Source: Victivallales bacterium (GTDB lineage Bacteria > Verrucomicrobiota > Lentisphaeria > Oligosphaerales > Oligosphaeraceae). Taken from it: a stretch of 18,342 bases of DNA. Shown here piece after piece: positions 1-8,085 of this stretch. Numbering within the stretch: position 1 is the first letter of the stretch; each line of letters opens with the position of its first letter. A program made the translations under genes and the position numbers. The notes under the pieces were generated by a model. That model did not search any database. It worked only from the letters and a program-made list of their open reading frames with translations, and was not told the DNA's origin. Location: positions 1 to 18,342 of the forward strand of contig JAFRLP010000499.1 of NCBI GenBank assembly GCA_017431185.1, written 5' to 3'.

Positions 1-914
1 GGCTTCTCTTCCATGCCAAATGCGAGTCTGGCGCTCCGCTGGAGTTCTGCTCGCTGGAGCATATTCCGGCCATCACCCGCTGGTGCCGCAAGTACGCAGG
101 AGTGGTGGAGCATGCGGCGGGGGCGCTGTGCAACTGGAAGTTTCTGGGCTTCAACGGCGGTCTGGCGCAGGAGGCGGCTGGCCTGTATGCGATGGGGGAG
201 GGGAGGGATTTGCCCCGTCGCCTGGCCATCCGTGACTTTGGTCTGGCCAACGCGCGTCAGGTTTTGCGCGCCTGGCGCGAGTTTGACCGTGCGATGTCGT
301 TTCATCCCTTCTCCAACCAGAGCGCGGGGTATTTCAAGGGGCCGTTCTTCATCGGTCCCGCGCAGCCGCTGTTTTTTGAGGAGCCGCGCGAGGTTCCCGA
401 TTGCTTTCTGAATCCTACGGGCCATCGCCCGATTTGGATGACCAATCTGCGTTTTGCAATGCCCTTTGGCGTTCCGGCAATGCTCCGCGCCCTCGACAGG
501 ATGCTGACGCATTGGGAGAAGGGGTGCGCCTTCCTGGAGGGGATTGGCGGTCGTCACGCCGCGCTTGCCTCCCTTTTTCTCACGTTTTTGCGCACTGCCA
601 GCAACATGACGCGGTTCTTTGCCTTGCGGGACAGTTTGTGGGAGCGTCCGCTCTCCGTCGAGCGCCACCATCAGGTCATCGCCGAATTGGCGACCATTGC
701 CAAGCAGGAACTGGCCAACGCCAAGGAGGCCCGCCGACTGCTCACCGAGTATCCCGATTTGAGTTTTTCTGTGACCTATCGGCACGGCGTCTGCCTGGAG
801 AACCTGGACTGGAAAATCGCCCATACCGAGCATCTGCTTGCCAAGGAACTGCCCATGCAGGACTACGGCTTTGCCTTCTCGCGAAACCGCACCCCCGTCT
901 GGACAGAGTGTTGA
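1..914 (+). CDS. C-terminal part of an unrecognised protein, 5' end outside window
   Basis: The frame is open from base 3 to a TGA at 912-914, giving about 303 visible residues; internal GTG/ATG codons such as the GTG at 102 are not convincing starts because coding sequence continues upstream of them. The visible part is mostly helical in character and rich in Trp, Phe and Arg, with a motif-like stretch around WREFDRAMSFHPFS (about residues 94-107) and a following YFKGPFFIGPAQP segment. I do not recognise the family. The pattern of Trp/Gly-rich turns followed by helices would fit the C-terminal half of a TIM-barrel glycosidase-like protein, which would suit the glycan-related neighbours, but this is a guess. 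No catalytic residues can be assigned. It is separated from the next gene by a terminator, so it probably belongs to an upstream transcription unit. Confidence 0.7.
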   Translation, partial: LLFHAKCESGAPLEFCSLEHIPAITRWCRKYAGVVEHAAGALCNWKFLGFNGGLAQEAAGLYAMGEGRDLPRRLAIRDFGLANARQVLRAWREFDRAMSFHPFSNQSAGYFKGPFFIGPAQPLFFEEPREVPDCFLNPTGHRPIWMTNLRFAMPFGVPAMLRALDRMLTHWEKGCAFLEGIGGRHAALASLFLTFLRTASNMTRFFALRDSLWERPLSVERHHQVIAELATIAKQELANAKEARRLLTEYPDLSFSVTYRHGVCLENLDWKIAHTEHLLAKELPMQDYGFAFSRNRTPVWTEC

Positions 915-990
915 GGGTTTCATTGCCTGTCGGACGAGGGCTGACGATTTCGACTATGACGACCTGGAGGTCGTGGCAGGTTTTTAGAGA

Positions 991-1020
991 AGTGTATCAC
1001 ATCTGTGATACGCTTTTTTT
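991..1020 (+). terminator. Rho-independent terminator after the first gene
   Basis: The sequence GTATCACATCTGTGATAC (994-1011) is a perfect inverted repeat. As RNA it folds as a 7-bp stem with an ATCT loop; the stem extends outward with one wobble and two further pairs (991-993 with 1012-1014). A run of seven T follows at 1014-1020. Position, about 80 bases after the stop at 914, fits a terminator of the leftward gene. The same perfect palindrome could instead, or also, be an operator for the regulator that starts at 1116. Confidence 0.7.
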
Positions 1021-1051
1021 GCTATTCGTCATCTTCTGTGAGTTTCTTGAA

Positions 1052-1079
1052 TTGACAATGCAAAATTATTAGGTACATT
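1052..1079 (+). promoter_or_regulatory. Sigma70-type promoter for the regulator/lacZ operon
   Basis: TTGACA at 1052-1057 and TACATT at 1074-1079 are separated by 16 bases, a near-consensus -35/-10 pair. It lies just after the terminator and about 37 bases before the ATG at 1116. A transcript starting near 1086 would have a leader of about 30 bases. The -35 hexamer is itself part of a TTGACAATG word that recurs downstream, so operator and promoter may overlap. Confidence 0.55.
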
Positions 1080-1118
1080 GTTGGTGGGCATTCAATTTGA
1101 CAATGACCACAGACAATG
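1055..1118. promoter_or_regulatory. Cluster of ACAATG/CATTGT words, candidate operator
   Basis: ACAATG occurs at 1055-1060, 1100-1105 and 1113-1118, each preceded by G (GACAATG), and the reverse word CATTGT lies at 1077-1082. Two copies extend to TTGACAATG (1052-1060 and 1097-1105). The inverted pair 1077-1082/1100-1105 has centres 23 bases apart, about two helical turns. The cluster spans the promoter and the start codon of the regulator, which would suit autoregulation. The third copy includes the start codon itself. Confidence 0.35.
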
Positions 1119-2225
1119 GCAATGAAGACGGAACGCAACAGTCGCAGAGAGTTGGCGCAGCGGCTCAAGGAGGACATCTACCGTCACGAGCGCAAGGCTG
1201 GTGAACGAGTAGGCTCCGTGCGTCAATTGGCTTTGCGTTATCATGCCAGCACCCTGACCATTGCCCGCATGCTGGATGACCTGATCGAGGAGGGCGTTCT
1301 CTGCCATGACGAAAACGGCTGGTTCAGGATTCTCCAGGAGCCTCCAGTGCTGCCCCGCATTGGCTATGCGGGGTATCCTCTTCTGCCTCATGGAAGCATG
1401 GACTGCCTACGGGAGGACGCCACTAAGAAACTGTATCGCGAGTTTGAGAGACTGGAGGTTTCTCCACGCATCATCGGCTTTCACGAATTACGGGATATGG
1501 AGAGCGCACGGGTGCGCTTGAAGGGCATCAATGGTCTGTTGCTTAACGACGGATTTGTAGATGACGTCACGATGCGTCCGATCCGGGAACTGGATATGCC
1601 GATTGTCCGCATTGGGCAGGCCTTTGCCGATGACATGATGCTGACAAGCAGCGAAGTGGTGCAGTGCTTCGACCCTGCGCTGGAGAAGTTTGCCGCCTAT
1701 TGTGACCTGAAAAGTTACCGTCGCATCATGGTTTTGCACCACAATCACTATTCCAACTCCGTCAAACTGACGCAGAAAATCAATGCATTCCTCAAGAAAA
1801 AGGTTCCTAAGACGCCGATTGAGAACATCGTGACCCAGCAAAGAGGCGGGTGGAACGATGCGGAGATGGCGGCGTATTGCGTGTTTCAGGAGATGGAACA
1901 GCAGTCATGGAAGGACACCCTGCTGGTCTCCACGTCGGGCTACTGCACCCGAGGCGTCTGCCGCGTCTTGCGCAGCAGGGGCGAGTTGCCGGACATATTG
2001 AGCGTGGACAACCTGGAGGGATATGAGAAAAGCGCGCTTTTCAGCGACCCTTACTTCACGGCGATTGACCGCAATATGGGACGGATATTCTGCGAGGCGC
2101 TGAAACTGCTTTGCGAGCAGGTGCGCACCAGGGACGAGCGCAAGGTCGTCATCAAGATTCCCGCCAAACTGGTGATACGAAAAAGCATCACCCATGTAAA
2201 CTCGGACTGGAGAGGAGGTGCGTGA
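1116..2225 (+). CDS. AraR-like transcriptional regulator (GntR winged helix + LacI-type sensor)
   Basis: This 369-residue protein has an N-terminal GntR-type winged helix (about residues 9-70): LAQRLKEDIYRHERKAGERV, then SVRQLALRYHAS-TLTIARMLDDLIEEGVL and the wing. The rest (about 90-350) has the length and character of a periplasmic-binding-protein-like LacI/GalR sensor, ending in an IRKSITH tail typical of that fold. This two-domain layout is that of Bacillus AraR, a sugar-responsive repressor. It is first in an operon with lacZ, so control of that operon in response to a sugar is likely. The start at 1116 (MAMK) lacks a clear Shine-Dalgarno sequence; a second ATG at 1122 is equally possible. 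The effector is unknown. Confidence 0.85.
   Translation: MAMKTERNSRRELAQRLKEDIYRHERKAGERVGSVRQLALRYHASTLTIARMLDDLIEEGVLCHDENGWFRILQEPPVLPRIGYAGYPLLPHGSMDCLREDATKKLYREFERLEVSPRIIGFHELRDMESARVRLKGINGLLLNDGFVDDVTMRPIRELDMPIVRIGQAFADDMMLTSSEVVQCFDPALEKFAAYCDLKSYRRIMVLHHNHYSNSVKLTQKINAFLKKKVPKTPIENIVTQQRGGWNDAEMAAYCVFQEMEQQSWKDTLLVSTSGYCTRGVCRVLRSRGELPDILSVDNLEGYEKSALFSDPYFTAIDRNMGRIFCEALKLLCEQVRTRDERKVVIKIPAKLVIRKSITHVNSDWRGGA
2213..2218 (+). promoter_or_regulatory. Strong ribosome binding site fixing the phosphoesterase start
   Basis: AGGAGG sits 6 bases before the ATG at 2225, inside the last codons of the regulator. It argues against the longer in-frame reading from 2111, which would overlap the regulator by over 100 bases. 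Confidence 0.75.
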
Positions 2226-4018
2226 TGTGTCTCTCTGATAAACGCTCCATACGCCAAGGCAAGATAAACTGGCATCGGTGGATGCTCTACCACGACACGG
2301 GGCTTTCTCCTGACAGTGCCTCCTTGTTGACGGTCGATGCGCCTGTGCCCGAGGTGAAGGGGAGACGGCTTCAGGGAAAATCGGTGAACATTCCCGATGA
2401 CGGGGTTGACTTGAATGGGCTTCTGGGCATTGCGGCTGCCGTCAAGACTCCTGCCTTGCTGGTGAAGGTGGTCTCCTGCGCCGAGGACAAATGCGTGAAA
2501 CTGGGGCTTGCCGTCGATTGGTGGTTTGAATGCCGATGCAATGGGGAACTGGCATTGAGCACCTTACGCGGCGGCGGGAACATTGACGCCACCTTCAAAT
2601 CCAGCGACCATTGCGTAGCCCTTCATCTTCGGCGTGGCAGAAACATCATTGCGGTCTTTGCGTTAAGCGGCTGTGGCTTTACTGCGGCTGCGGGGGAGCT
2701 GCCTGATATCCGACCAGTCGAATGCATTTCCCGTCACAACCTGTTGGAGGCACACGTCCCGTCCCGCATCGCTTTGCGTCATGGCCCCTATCTGATTCCC
2801 GCTCAGGCTCCAGGGCAGATTACCGTGGTCTTTCTCACGGAGGGGGCAGCGGGTGGCGGCGTCGAATATCGCAGAAAAGGGGAGGGCGGCTGGCTTGTCA
2901 GATGGGACTCCATCGGCGGCATACTGCGGGACAATGCGGAGGTGCATCGCGTGACGCTGGCGGGACTTCAGCCAAGTGCGGAGTATGAGTATCGTGTGGT
3001 GCTTGCCGACGGGAACGAACAGTGCCAGAAGTCAGCTGTCCACACCTTTCGGGCACCGCCTGACGATGACAGGGACTTTGCGTTTTTTGTCACGGGGGAC
3101 ACGCAGTTCGGCAACGCCAGGAGAGGGGGAGTCCTGGCAGGATGGAGAGGACTGCTGGAGAAGTCGGACTGGCATGTGAATCTGGGCGACCTGTCCTCCA
3201 TTTTTGATGATTTCGACCTGATGCTTTTCAGCGGGTACTTGGATTGGCTTCCCGCAGATGTGTATCATGGCAAGCAATTTGTGGCGGTGCGCGGCAATCA
3301 CGAATTGCGGGGAACGGAGCGCTGCCGCTGGTTTGATTTGCTGTCGGGTGACACCCGGAGGGGCTATTATGCGTTTCGGTATGGGCAAACCCTGTTCCTG
3401 GTGCTGGACACAGGGGGAGACCCCACGGATATGCGCAACAATTCAATGACTTCGGATTGCATGAGGGAGTACATGGCTGGACAGCGCAGATGGGTGGAGG
3501 CCCTGGTCGCCTCATCCGACTATGCAATGGCGCATTATCGCATTGTGCTGATGCACGAGGCTCCGCATTCGCACCGTCTGACGAAAATGCGGGAGACGGC
3601 GCGCTTCATTTTCGAGCCGCTTTGGCAGGTCTCCGCCAACCCGCGCCTGCGTATACACTTGTGCCTGACGGGACATATTCACAGCTATCGCCGGAGCGTT
3701 CCCGACACCATGGCCGTTTACGCCAATGCTCCTGTCAGGGGTGGCGATTGCGTCTGCGAAAGCGGGGAAGATGACCTGGCCCAGGGGGACAAATATCCCT
3801 TTCCGATACTCACGGTGGAGGGGCCAGGTGGCAAAAGCCCGCTGGATGTTTCGGCAACGCTGGTGAAAGTGTCTGCCAGGCGCATCGAAGTAAGGACATG
3901 CGATGAGAGAAGCCGTTGCTTTGACCATTTCTGCGTCACGCCGGATGGCGTGGTCTCCGAGAAGGACAACGGATATAAACGCGCCATGCTGAAATTATAC
4001 AACTGCCCTTCACTCTAA
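2225..4018 (+). CDS. Calcineurin-like metallophosphoesterase with N-terminal jelly-roll-like and Fn3-like regions
   Basis: The protein has 597 residues from the ATG at 2225, whose A is also the last base of the regulator's TGA. Residues about 20-160 resemble the ligand-binding-type jelly-roll module seen in many glycan-degrading enzymes (WWFECRCNGE, then LHLRRGRNIIAVFALSG). Residues about 175-285 look like the Fn3-type domain that precedes purple-acid-phosphatase catalytic domains. The catalytic domain follows with the full metallophosphoesterase set: GDTQ (D292), GDL (D322), GNHE (N358, H359), MHE (H444) and GHIH (H484, H486). The Tyr of the purple acid phosphatase GDxxY motif is replaced by Ser, so a standard two-metal phosphoesterase is more likely. 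No signal peptide is visible, suggesting a cytoplasmic location. Its place between regulator and lacZ suggests dephosphorylation of a sugar or glycan-derived phosphate; the substrate is unknown. Confidence 0.85.
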   Translation: MCLSDKRSIRQGKINWHRWMLYHDTGLSPDSASLLTVDAPVPEVKGRRLQGKSVNIPDDGVDLNGLLGIAAAVKTPALLVKVVSCAEDKCVKLGLAVDWWFECRCNGELALSTLRGGGNIDATFKSSDHCVALHLRRGRNIIAVFALSGCGFTAAAGELPDIRPVECISRHNLLEAHVPSRIALRHGPYLIPAQAPGQITVVFLTEGAAGGGVEYRRKGEGGWLVRWDSIGGILRDNAEVHRVTLAGLQPSAEYEYRVVLADGNEQCQKSAVHTFRAPPDDDRDFAFFVTGDTQFGNARRGGVLAGWRGLLEKSDWHVNLGDLSSIFDDFDLMLFSGYLDWLPADVYHGKQFVAVRGNHELRGTERCRWFDLLSGDTRRGYYAFRYGQTLFLVLDTGGDPTDMRNNSMTSDCMREYMAGQRRWVEALVASSDYAMAHYRIVLMHEAPHSHRLTKMRETARFIFEPLWQVSANPRLRIHLCLTGHIHSYRRSVPDTMAVYANAPVRGGDCVCESGEDDLAQGDKYPFPILTVEGPGGKSPLDVSATLVKVSARRIEVRTCDERSRCFDHFCVTPDGVVSEKDNGYKRAMLKLYNCPSL

Positions 4019-4032
4019 TCAAAGCCAGAAAT

Positions 4033-7000
4033 ATGCTTCTTCACAGATTGTTATACCAGGCTCCTGCGACGCTTTGCGCTGGCACTTTGCCAGTGCGCTC
4101 CACCTTTTATTCCTTTGACGGCGAGTCTGAGGCGCTTGACGCCGCTGGCGGCACATGTCACGGCCCCTACTGCATCTCCCTCAATGGCAAGTGGATGTTC
4201 CGCTATTATGAGTCACCCGCGGCGATTGACCAGGGGGACTTTGATGGTGATTGCACCGCCTGGGAGGACATCACCGTCCCATGCCCTTGGACAATGCAGG
4301 GGCATGACCATCCTCACTACACCAATGTGCAGATGCCTTTCCCCGAACTTCCCCCCAAAGTGCCCGACCAGAACCCGACTGGATTATACCGCAGGGAGTT
4401 CAGCGTGCCTGGCAGTTGGCAGAACCGCCGCGTGATACTGCATTTCGACGGCGTGGAAAGCTGCTTTGCCATCAGTGTGAATGGATTCGATGTCGGTTTT
4501 GCGAAGAATTCCAGGGGAGCGCATGAGTTTGACATCACCCAGTTCTGTCATCGGGGCAGGAACCGTCTGGCTGTGGTGGTGATGAAATGGTCCGACGCCA
4601 ATTTCATTGAAGACCAGGACATGTGGTGGCATGGAGGGATTGTCAGGGATGTGCTGCTGCTAAGTCATCCCCAAAGCCATATTGCCGACATCTTTGCGCA
4701 GGCAACGCTGAAGGAGGACTGCAAGACTGGTTTTCTGGACTTTTCCTTTGCTGTGGACTTCGATGCGTCCCAGCAAGGTGTGACTGGCTGGCGGATGAAG
4801 GTGGCCCTGTTCGATTCCGCTGGCGAACCAGTGAGCGGGTTTCCGATGGAGTGCCCAGTCTGCAAAGGCTGTGTCCAGCCTGGCTACAATCCCTCCTGCG
4901 ATGAGGTCAACCGCATTTGCTGTGACCTTCCCTCCGTGCAGGCCTGGAGCGCCGAGCATCCGAGGCTGTATAAGTTAAGCGCGGCTTTGGTGAGCCCTCA
5001 GGGAGAGATGGTGGAGGCAACGGCCATTCGCATTGGCTTCCGCAGGGTGGAGGTCAAGGAGCGCAAGTTGCTGATAAATGGTGAACCAGTGCGCATACAC
5101 GGTGTGAACAGGCACGAATCCAATCCCCGCACAGGACGGACAGTCACACGGGAGGATATGCTGCGTGACCTCAAGATGATGAAGTGCTTCAACATCAATG
5201 CCATACGCACCTCCCATTATCCCGATGCCCCGGACTTCTACGACCTGTGCGACGAGTGCGGTTTCTATGTGTGGGATGAGGCAAATCTGGAGCATCATGC
5301 GTTCTACGGCAGCATCTGCGCCAACCCCGCATGGACGCCTGCTTTCGTCGAAAGGGTCACGCATTTGGTGGAAAGGGACAAGAACCACGCATCTGTTGTT
5401 GTATGGAGTCTGGGCAACGAGGCAGGGCAGGGAGCAAATCACGCCGCCATGGCGGGGTATGTCCGTTTTCGGGACAAGACCCGTCCCTTGAATTACGAAG
5501 GGGCCATCCACACATATACATACGACAACGAACCCAACAGGAACCTTTTCCTCACGGACATCGTGGGCCCCATGTACCCGCCCATTGCCAAAATCCGCAA
5601 ATGGAGCAACGATGCGAAAAATGATCCGCGCCCCTACATCATGTGCGAGTATTCGCATTCCATGGGCAACAGCAATGGCGAACTCAAGGATTATTTCAGG
5701 GCATTTGACGAATGTGAGGGAATTCAGGGCGGATTCATCTGGGAATGGTGTGACCATGCCCTTTGCCGACGCGACGCCGGCGGGCGGGAATGTCTTGCGT
5801 ATGGCGGAGACTTTGGGGACAGACCGAACGACGGCAATTTCGTCTGTGACGGATTGGTAGGGGCGGAGCGGGACGTGCATCCTGGCTTGCATGAATACAA
5901 GTTCCTGGCTCAGCCAGTGCATTTCCATGCGCTTAATCTGGAGAAACTGACGTTTGAATTGGAGAATCGCCAGTATTTCAGCGACTGGGCGGCCTTCCGA
6001 CTTCGATGCGCATTTCAGGTGGATGGCATCGCCGTGGCGACGGCGGAGATGCCGATGCCTGCCGTTGCGCCCCAGTTTGGCGCCAGGGCAGGCGTCACGC
6101 TTGTCCCTCCTGACTGGGGCAAATTCTGCGGTTGTCAAGTCCACGTGATTTTTCAGGTGCTTCTCAAGGAGGCAACTTGGTATGCGGATGCGGGCTTTGA
6201 GGTGGCGCACTGGCAGTTTGCCCTGCCTGTGCATCTTCCTCCCTCGGAGGAAAAGCCGCTTATCGCCAAATTCGCGGTGGAGAAGAAGGACAATGGCCTT
6301 TCCGTTGTGGCAAGTGGCCTGGAGGCGAGATTCGGTGGCGGGGACGGGGCTTTGCAGCTGCTCCTTCCAGGCGGACTTGCCATCGCTGGGCCAAAGCCCT
6401 GCTTCTGGCGCGCGCCCATAGACAATGATGGCTTCAAGCTCCCGCAACTGAGCAACGACTGCCGTCCGCTGGAGTCATGGCTTGAGTTGGGATATGACAA
6501 ACTGACCTGCTCAACGCGGAATGTCACCGTTTTGGGGCAGGTGGCTGAAATGACACGGGTCATTACCGCGCCAGGCATACAGGAGGCAACGCTTCGCCAT
6601 TGGATGAAGGTGTCGGCGCTGGATTGCGGAGCAATCCGTTTTGAGAATGTTTTCGTGGTTCCCGAGGAGTTCAGGGATTTGCCGCGCGTCGGCCTGTTGT
6701 GGAAATTGCCGCTGGTGTTCAATGCGGTGGAGTATTGGGGGCTGGGGCCATTCGAGAATTACTGCGACCGTGATGCCGCGGCGGTTTTCGGGCGCTTTGC
6801 CATGCCAATCAGGGATTTGCCAGGTGCCTATCTGATGCCGCAAAGCGCTGGCAACAGAACTCAGGTGCAGGAACTGCATCTCCTGACCGATGGAATAACC
6901 TTGCGGATTGTCGCCAGGGACACGCCTTTCGAATTCTCGCTGCTTCCTTACGGCGATGACGAAATCTTTGCGGCACGGCACTGGCATGAACTGGGGGCGC

Positions 7001-7137
7001 AGCGCTTCTGGTACTGGCATCTTGATGCCAGGCAACGCGGTGTCGGCTCCAGAAGCTGTGGTCCACCGCCCCTCGATTCCTACTTGATTTCACCTGGTGA
7101 ATATCACTTGAACTTTGAGATGTCGTTGCAGATGTAA
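4033..7137 (+). CDS. lacZ: Beta-galactosidase, LacZ type (glycoside hydrolase family 2)
   Basis: The 1034-residue protein is collinear with E. coli LacZ (1023 residues). It has the N-terminal jelly-roll sugar-binding domain (about 50-215, with EDQDMWW carrying D196), an Ig-like domain, the catalytic TIM barrel (about 345-630), and the C-terminal beta-sandwich with the small-chain domain (about 750-1030). The acid/base is E463 in LGNEAGQG and the nucleophile is E539 in MCEYSHSMGNS; the metal-site pair appears in DEANLEHH (E420, H422). It should hydrolyse terminal beta-galactosides, probably in the cytoplasm because no signal peptide is seen. It begins 14 bases after the phosphoesterase stop with no clear Shine-Dalgarno sequence, so translational coupling is likely. 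No galactoside transporter is encoded beside it. The exact substrate within GH2 is inferred from the LacZ architecture. Confidence 0.93.
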   Translation: MLLHRLLYQAPATLCAGTLPVRSTFYSFDGESEALDAAGGTCHGPYCISLNGKWMFRYYESPAAIDQGDFDGDCTAWEDITVPCPWTMQGHDHPHYTNVQMPFPELPPKVPDQNPTGLYRREFSVPGSWQNRRVILHFDGVESCFAISVNGFDVGFAKNSRGAHEFDITQFCHRGRNRLAVVVMKWSDANFIEDQDMWWHGGIVRDVLLLSHPQSHIADIFAQATLKEDCKTGFLDFSFAVDFDASQQGVTGWRMKVALFDSAGEPVSGFPMECPVCKGCVQPGYNPSCDEVNRICCDLPSVQAWSAEHPRLYKLSAALVSPQGEMVEATAIRIGFRRVEVKERKLLINGEPVRIHGVNRHESNPRTGRTVTREDMLRDLKMMKCFNINAIRTSHYPDAPDFYDLCDECGFYVWDEANLEHHAFYGSICANPAWTPAFVERVTHLVERDKNHASVVVWSLGNEAGQGANHAAMAGYVRFRDKTRPLNYEGAIHTYTYDNEPNRNLFLTDIVGPMYPPIAKIRKWSNDAKNDPRPYIMCEYSHSMGNSNGELKDYFRAFDECEGIQGGFIWEWCDHALCRRDAGGRECLAYGGDFGDRPNDGNFVCDGLVGAERDVHPGLHEYKFLAQPVHFHALNLEKLTFELENRQYFSDWAAFRLRCAFQVDGIAVATAEMPMPAVAPQFGARAGVTLVPPDWGKFCGCQVHVIFQVLLKEATWYADAGFEVAHWQFALPVHLPPSEEKPLIAKFAVEKKDNGLSVVASGLEARFGGGDGALQLLLPGGLAIAGPKPCFWRAPIDNDGFKLPQLSNDCRPLESWLELGYDKLTCSTRNVTVLGQVAEMTRVITAPGIQEATLRHWMKVSALDCGAIRFENVFVVPEEFRDLPRVGLLWKLPLVFNAVEYWGLGPFENYCDRDAAAVFGRFAMPIRDLPGAYLMPQSAGNRTQVQELHLLTDGITLRIVARDTPFEFSLLPYGDDEIFAARHWHELGAQRFWYWHLDARQRGVGSRSCGPPPLDSYLISPGEYHLNFEMSLQM

Positions 7138-7152
7138 CATTAGGAGACGAAA

Positions 7153-7890
7153 ATGAAACGAGAATCTTTCACGTTAATCGAATTGCTTGTCGTCATCGCC
7201 ATCATCGCGATACTCGCCGCGATGCTTCTGCCTGCCTTGAGCAAGGCAAGGGCGAAGGCTCGGGCCACCAGTTGCATGAGCAACCTGAGGCAGATTGGCT
7301 TGGCGCATGCCCTGTACGTGGACGAAAATGAGGATTGGATTCTGCCCGTCTCCATTAACGTTCCTGATGCATCATCCAGCAATGGAGAGAAAACGATCTA
7401 TTGGGTGAATGTGCTTGGCAACGGCAGTTACGGTGTGGTCTGGATTAGCTACAAACTTGGCACAGACTACAGCAAAAGCACATTCAAGTGTCCTGCAGAA
7501 CCGAAGCCCTTTGACACGAACACCAATGGCAAGGGATTCAAGTTTTCGACGCACTATGGGTGCAACGGCATCCTCTGCGGCATATATTCCTCGACAAAAG
7601 GCTACAACAGATACAGAAAGACGGGTACGGTCAAATCCGCCAGTTCCGCGATGTATGCCTCTGACTTCTATAGGCTTGACAATCTCCAGAGCGATTATGT
7701 CGCCAGCACACGCTTCAACACCCGCCATTCCGCTGATTATCGTCAGAACATGGTGATGCTGGACGGGCATTGCGAGTCGTTTACCTTGAATGAGATGCGC
7801 AATTGGCCGAAGGAGAGTTACAATCAGGATTGCCCAGACGTCAATGACTTTGACCATTTCCTGCTTCGTGGCTTCAAGTGGTCTGAATAA
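7153..7890 (+). CDS. Pseudopilin-like secreted protein (type IV pilin-like leader, DUF1559-type)
   Basis: The protein has 245 residues. It starts MKRES followed by [16 protein letters not shown], a prepilin cleavage/methylation motif with Phe at +1 and Glu at +5, then [12 protein letters not shown] of the pilin N-terminal helix. The residue before the predicted cleavage is Ser rather than the usual Gly. The C-terminal half carries the RHS...NMVMLDGH element typical of the DUF1559/H-X9-DG pseudopilins that are abundant in Planctomycetota and Lentisphaerota. It should be handled by a prepilin peptidase and displayed through a type II/IV-like system. A Shine-Dalgarno AGGAG (7142-7146) precedes the ATG, and the gene follows lacZ by 15 bases, so it is part of that operon. 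Capture or adhesion to the glycan is a plausible job but unproven. Confidence 0.87.
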   Translation: MKRESFTLIELLVVIAIIAILAAMLLPALSKARAKARATSCMSNLRQIGLAHALYVDENEDWILPVSINVPDASSSNGEKTIYWVNVLGNGSYGVVWISYKLGTDYSKSTFKCPAEPKPFDTNTNGKGFKFSTHYGCNGILCGIYSSTKGYNRYRKTGTVKSASSAMYASDFYRLDNLQSDYVASTRFNTRHSADYRQNMVMLDGHCESFTLNEMRNWPKESYNQDCPDVNDFDHFLLRGFKWSE

Positions 7891-7892
7891 CT

Positions 7893-7990
7893 GAGTGGTA
7901 GCGGCGGCGTCCCCGCCGCCGTCGGCACAGCGCATGAAACACAGGCGACTGCGCGGATGCAGTTGGTACACCCCCTGTGTTTCATCGGAG
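7893..7990 (+). repeat. Modular intergenic repeat, copy A1 (long form)
   Basis: This 98-bp unit has three parts. The first is a GC hairpin, GGCGGCG-TCCC-CGCCGCC. The second is an outer stem ATGAAACACAGG (7933-7944) pairing with CCTGTGTTTCAT further on. The third, inside that stem, is an inner hairpin CGACTGCG-CGGA-TGCAGTTG. The unit ends in CGGAG, which abuts the next copy. It shares the plan of the copy at 11228-11324 and lies 2 bases after the pseudopilin stop. Confidence 0.85.
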
Positions 7991-8057
7991 TAAAGGTAGC
8001 GGCGGCGTCCCTGCCGCCGACAACACAACGCACGAAACACGGTGTGTTTCATAGGAG
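7991..8057 (+). repeat. Modular intergenic repeat, copy A2 (short form)
   Basis: This 67-bp unit is in direct tandem after A1: TAAAGGTAGCGGCGGCG-TCCC-TGCCGCCG, then ACAACACAACGCAC, then the closed hairpin GAAACAC-GGT-GTGTTTC and ATAGGAG. It lacks the inner-hairpin insert of the long form. It ends 28 bases before the start of the secreted protein gene, so it forms most of that gene's upstream region. Confidence 0.85.
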
Positions 8058-8071
8058 ATTTTGGCAGAGCA

Positions 8072-8078
8072 AGAGGAG
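8072..8078 (+). promoter_or_regulatory. Ribosome binding site fixing the start of the secreted LamG protein
   Basis: AGAGGAG lies 7 bases before the ATG at 8086, and a signal peptide begins exactly there. This excludes the in-frame extension back to 7957, which would translate the repeat DNA. Confidence 0.7.
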
Positions 8079-8085
8079 ACATTCG

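Noticed and set aside
2111..2224. Upstream in-frame extension of the phosphoesterase
   Set aside because: It lies within the regulator gene, and a strong AGGAGG precedes the ATG at 2225.
4975..6447. 490-codon open frame on the - strand inside lacZ
   Set aside because: It is the antisense of a clearly conserved GH2 barrel, has no recognisable motifs, and arises from the high GC content of that gene.
7893..8057. CRISPR-like array
   Set aside because: The repeats abut with no spacers, differ in length and contain internal palindromes; they are an intergenic repeat family.
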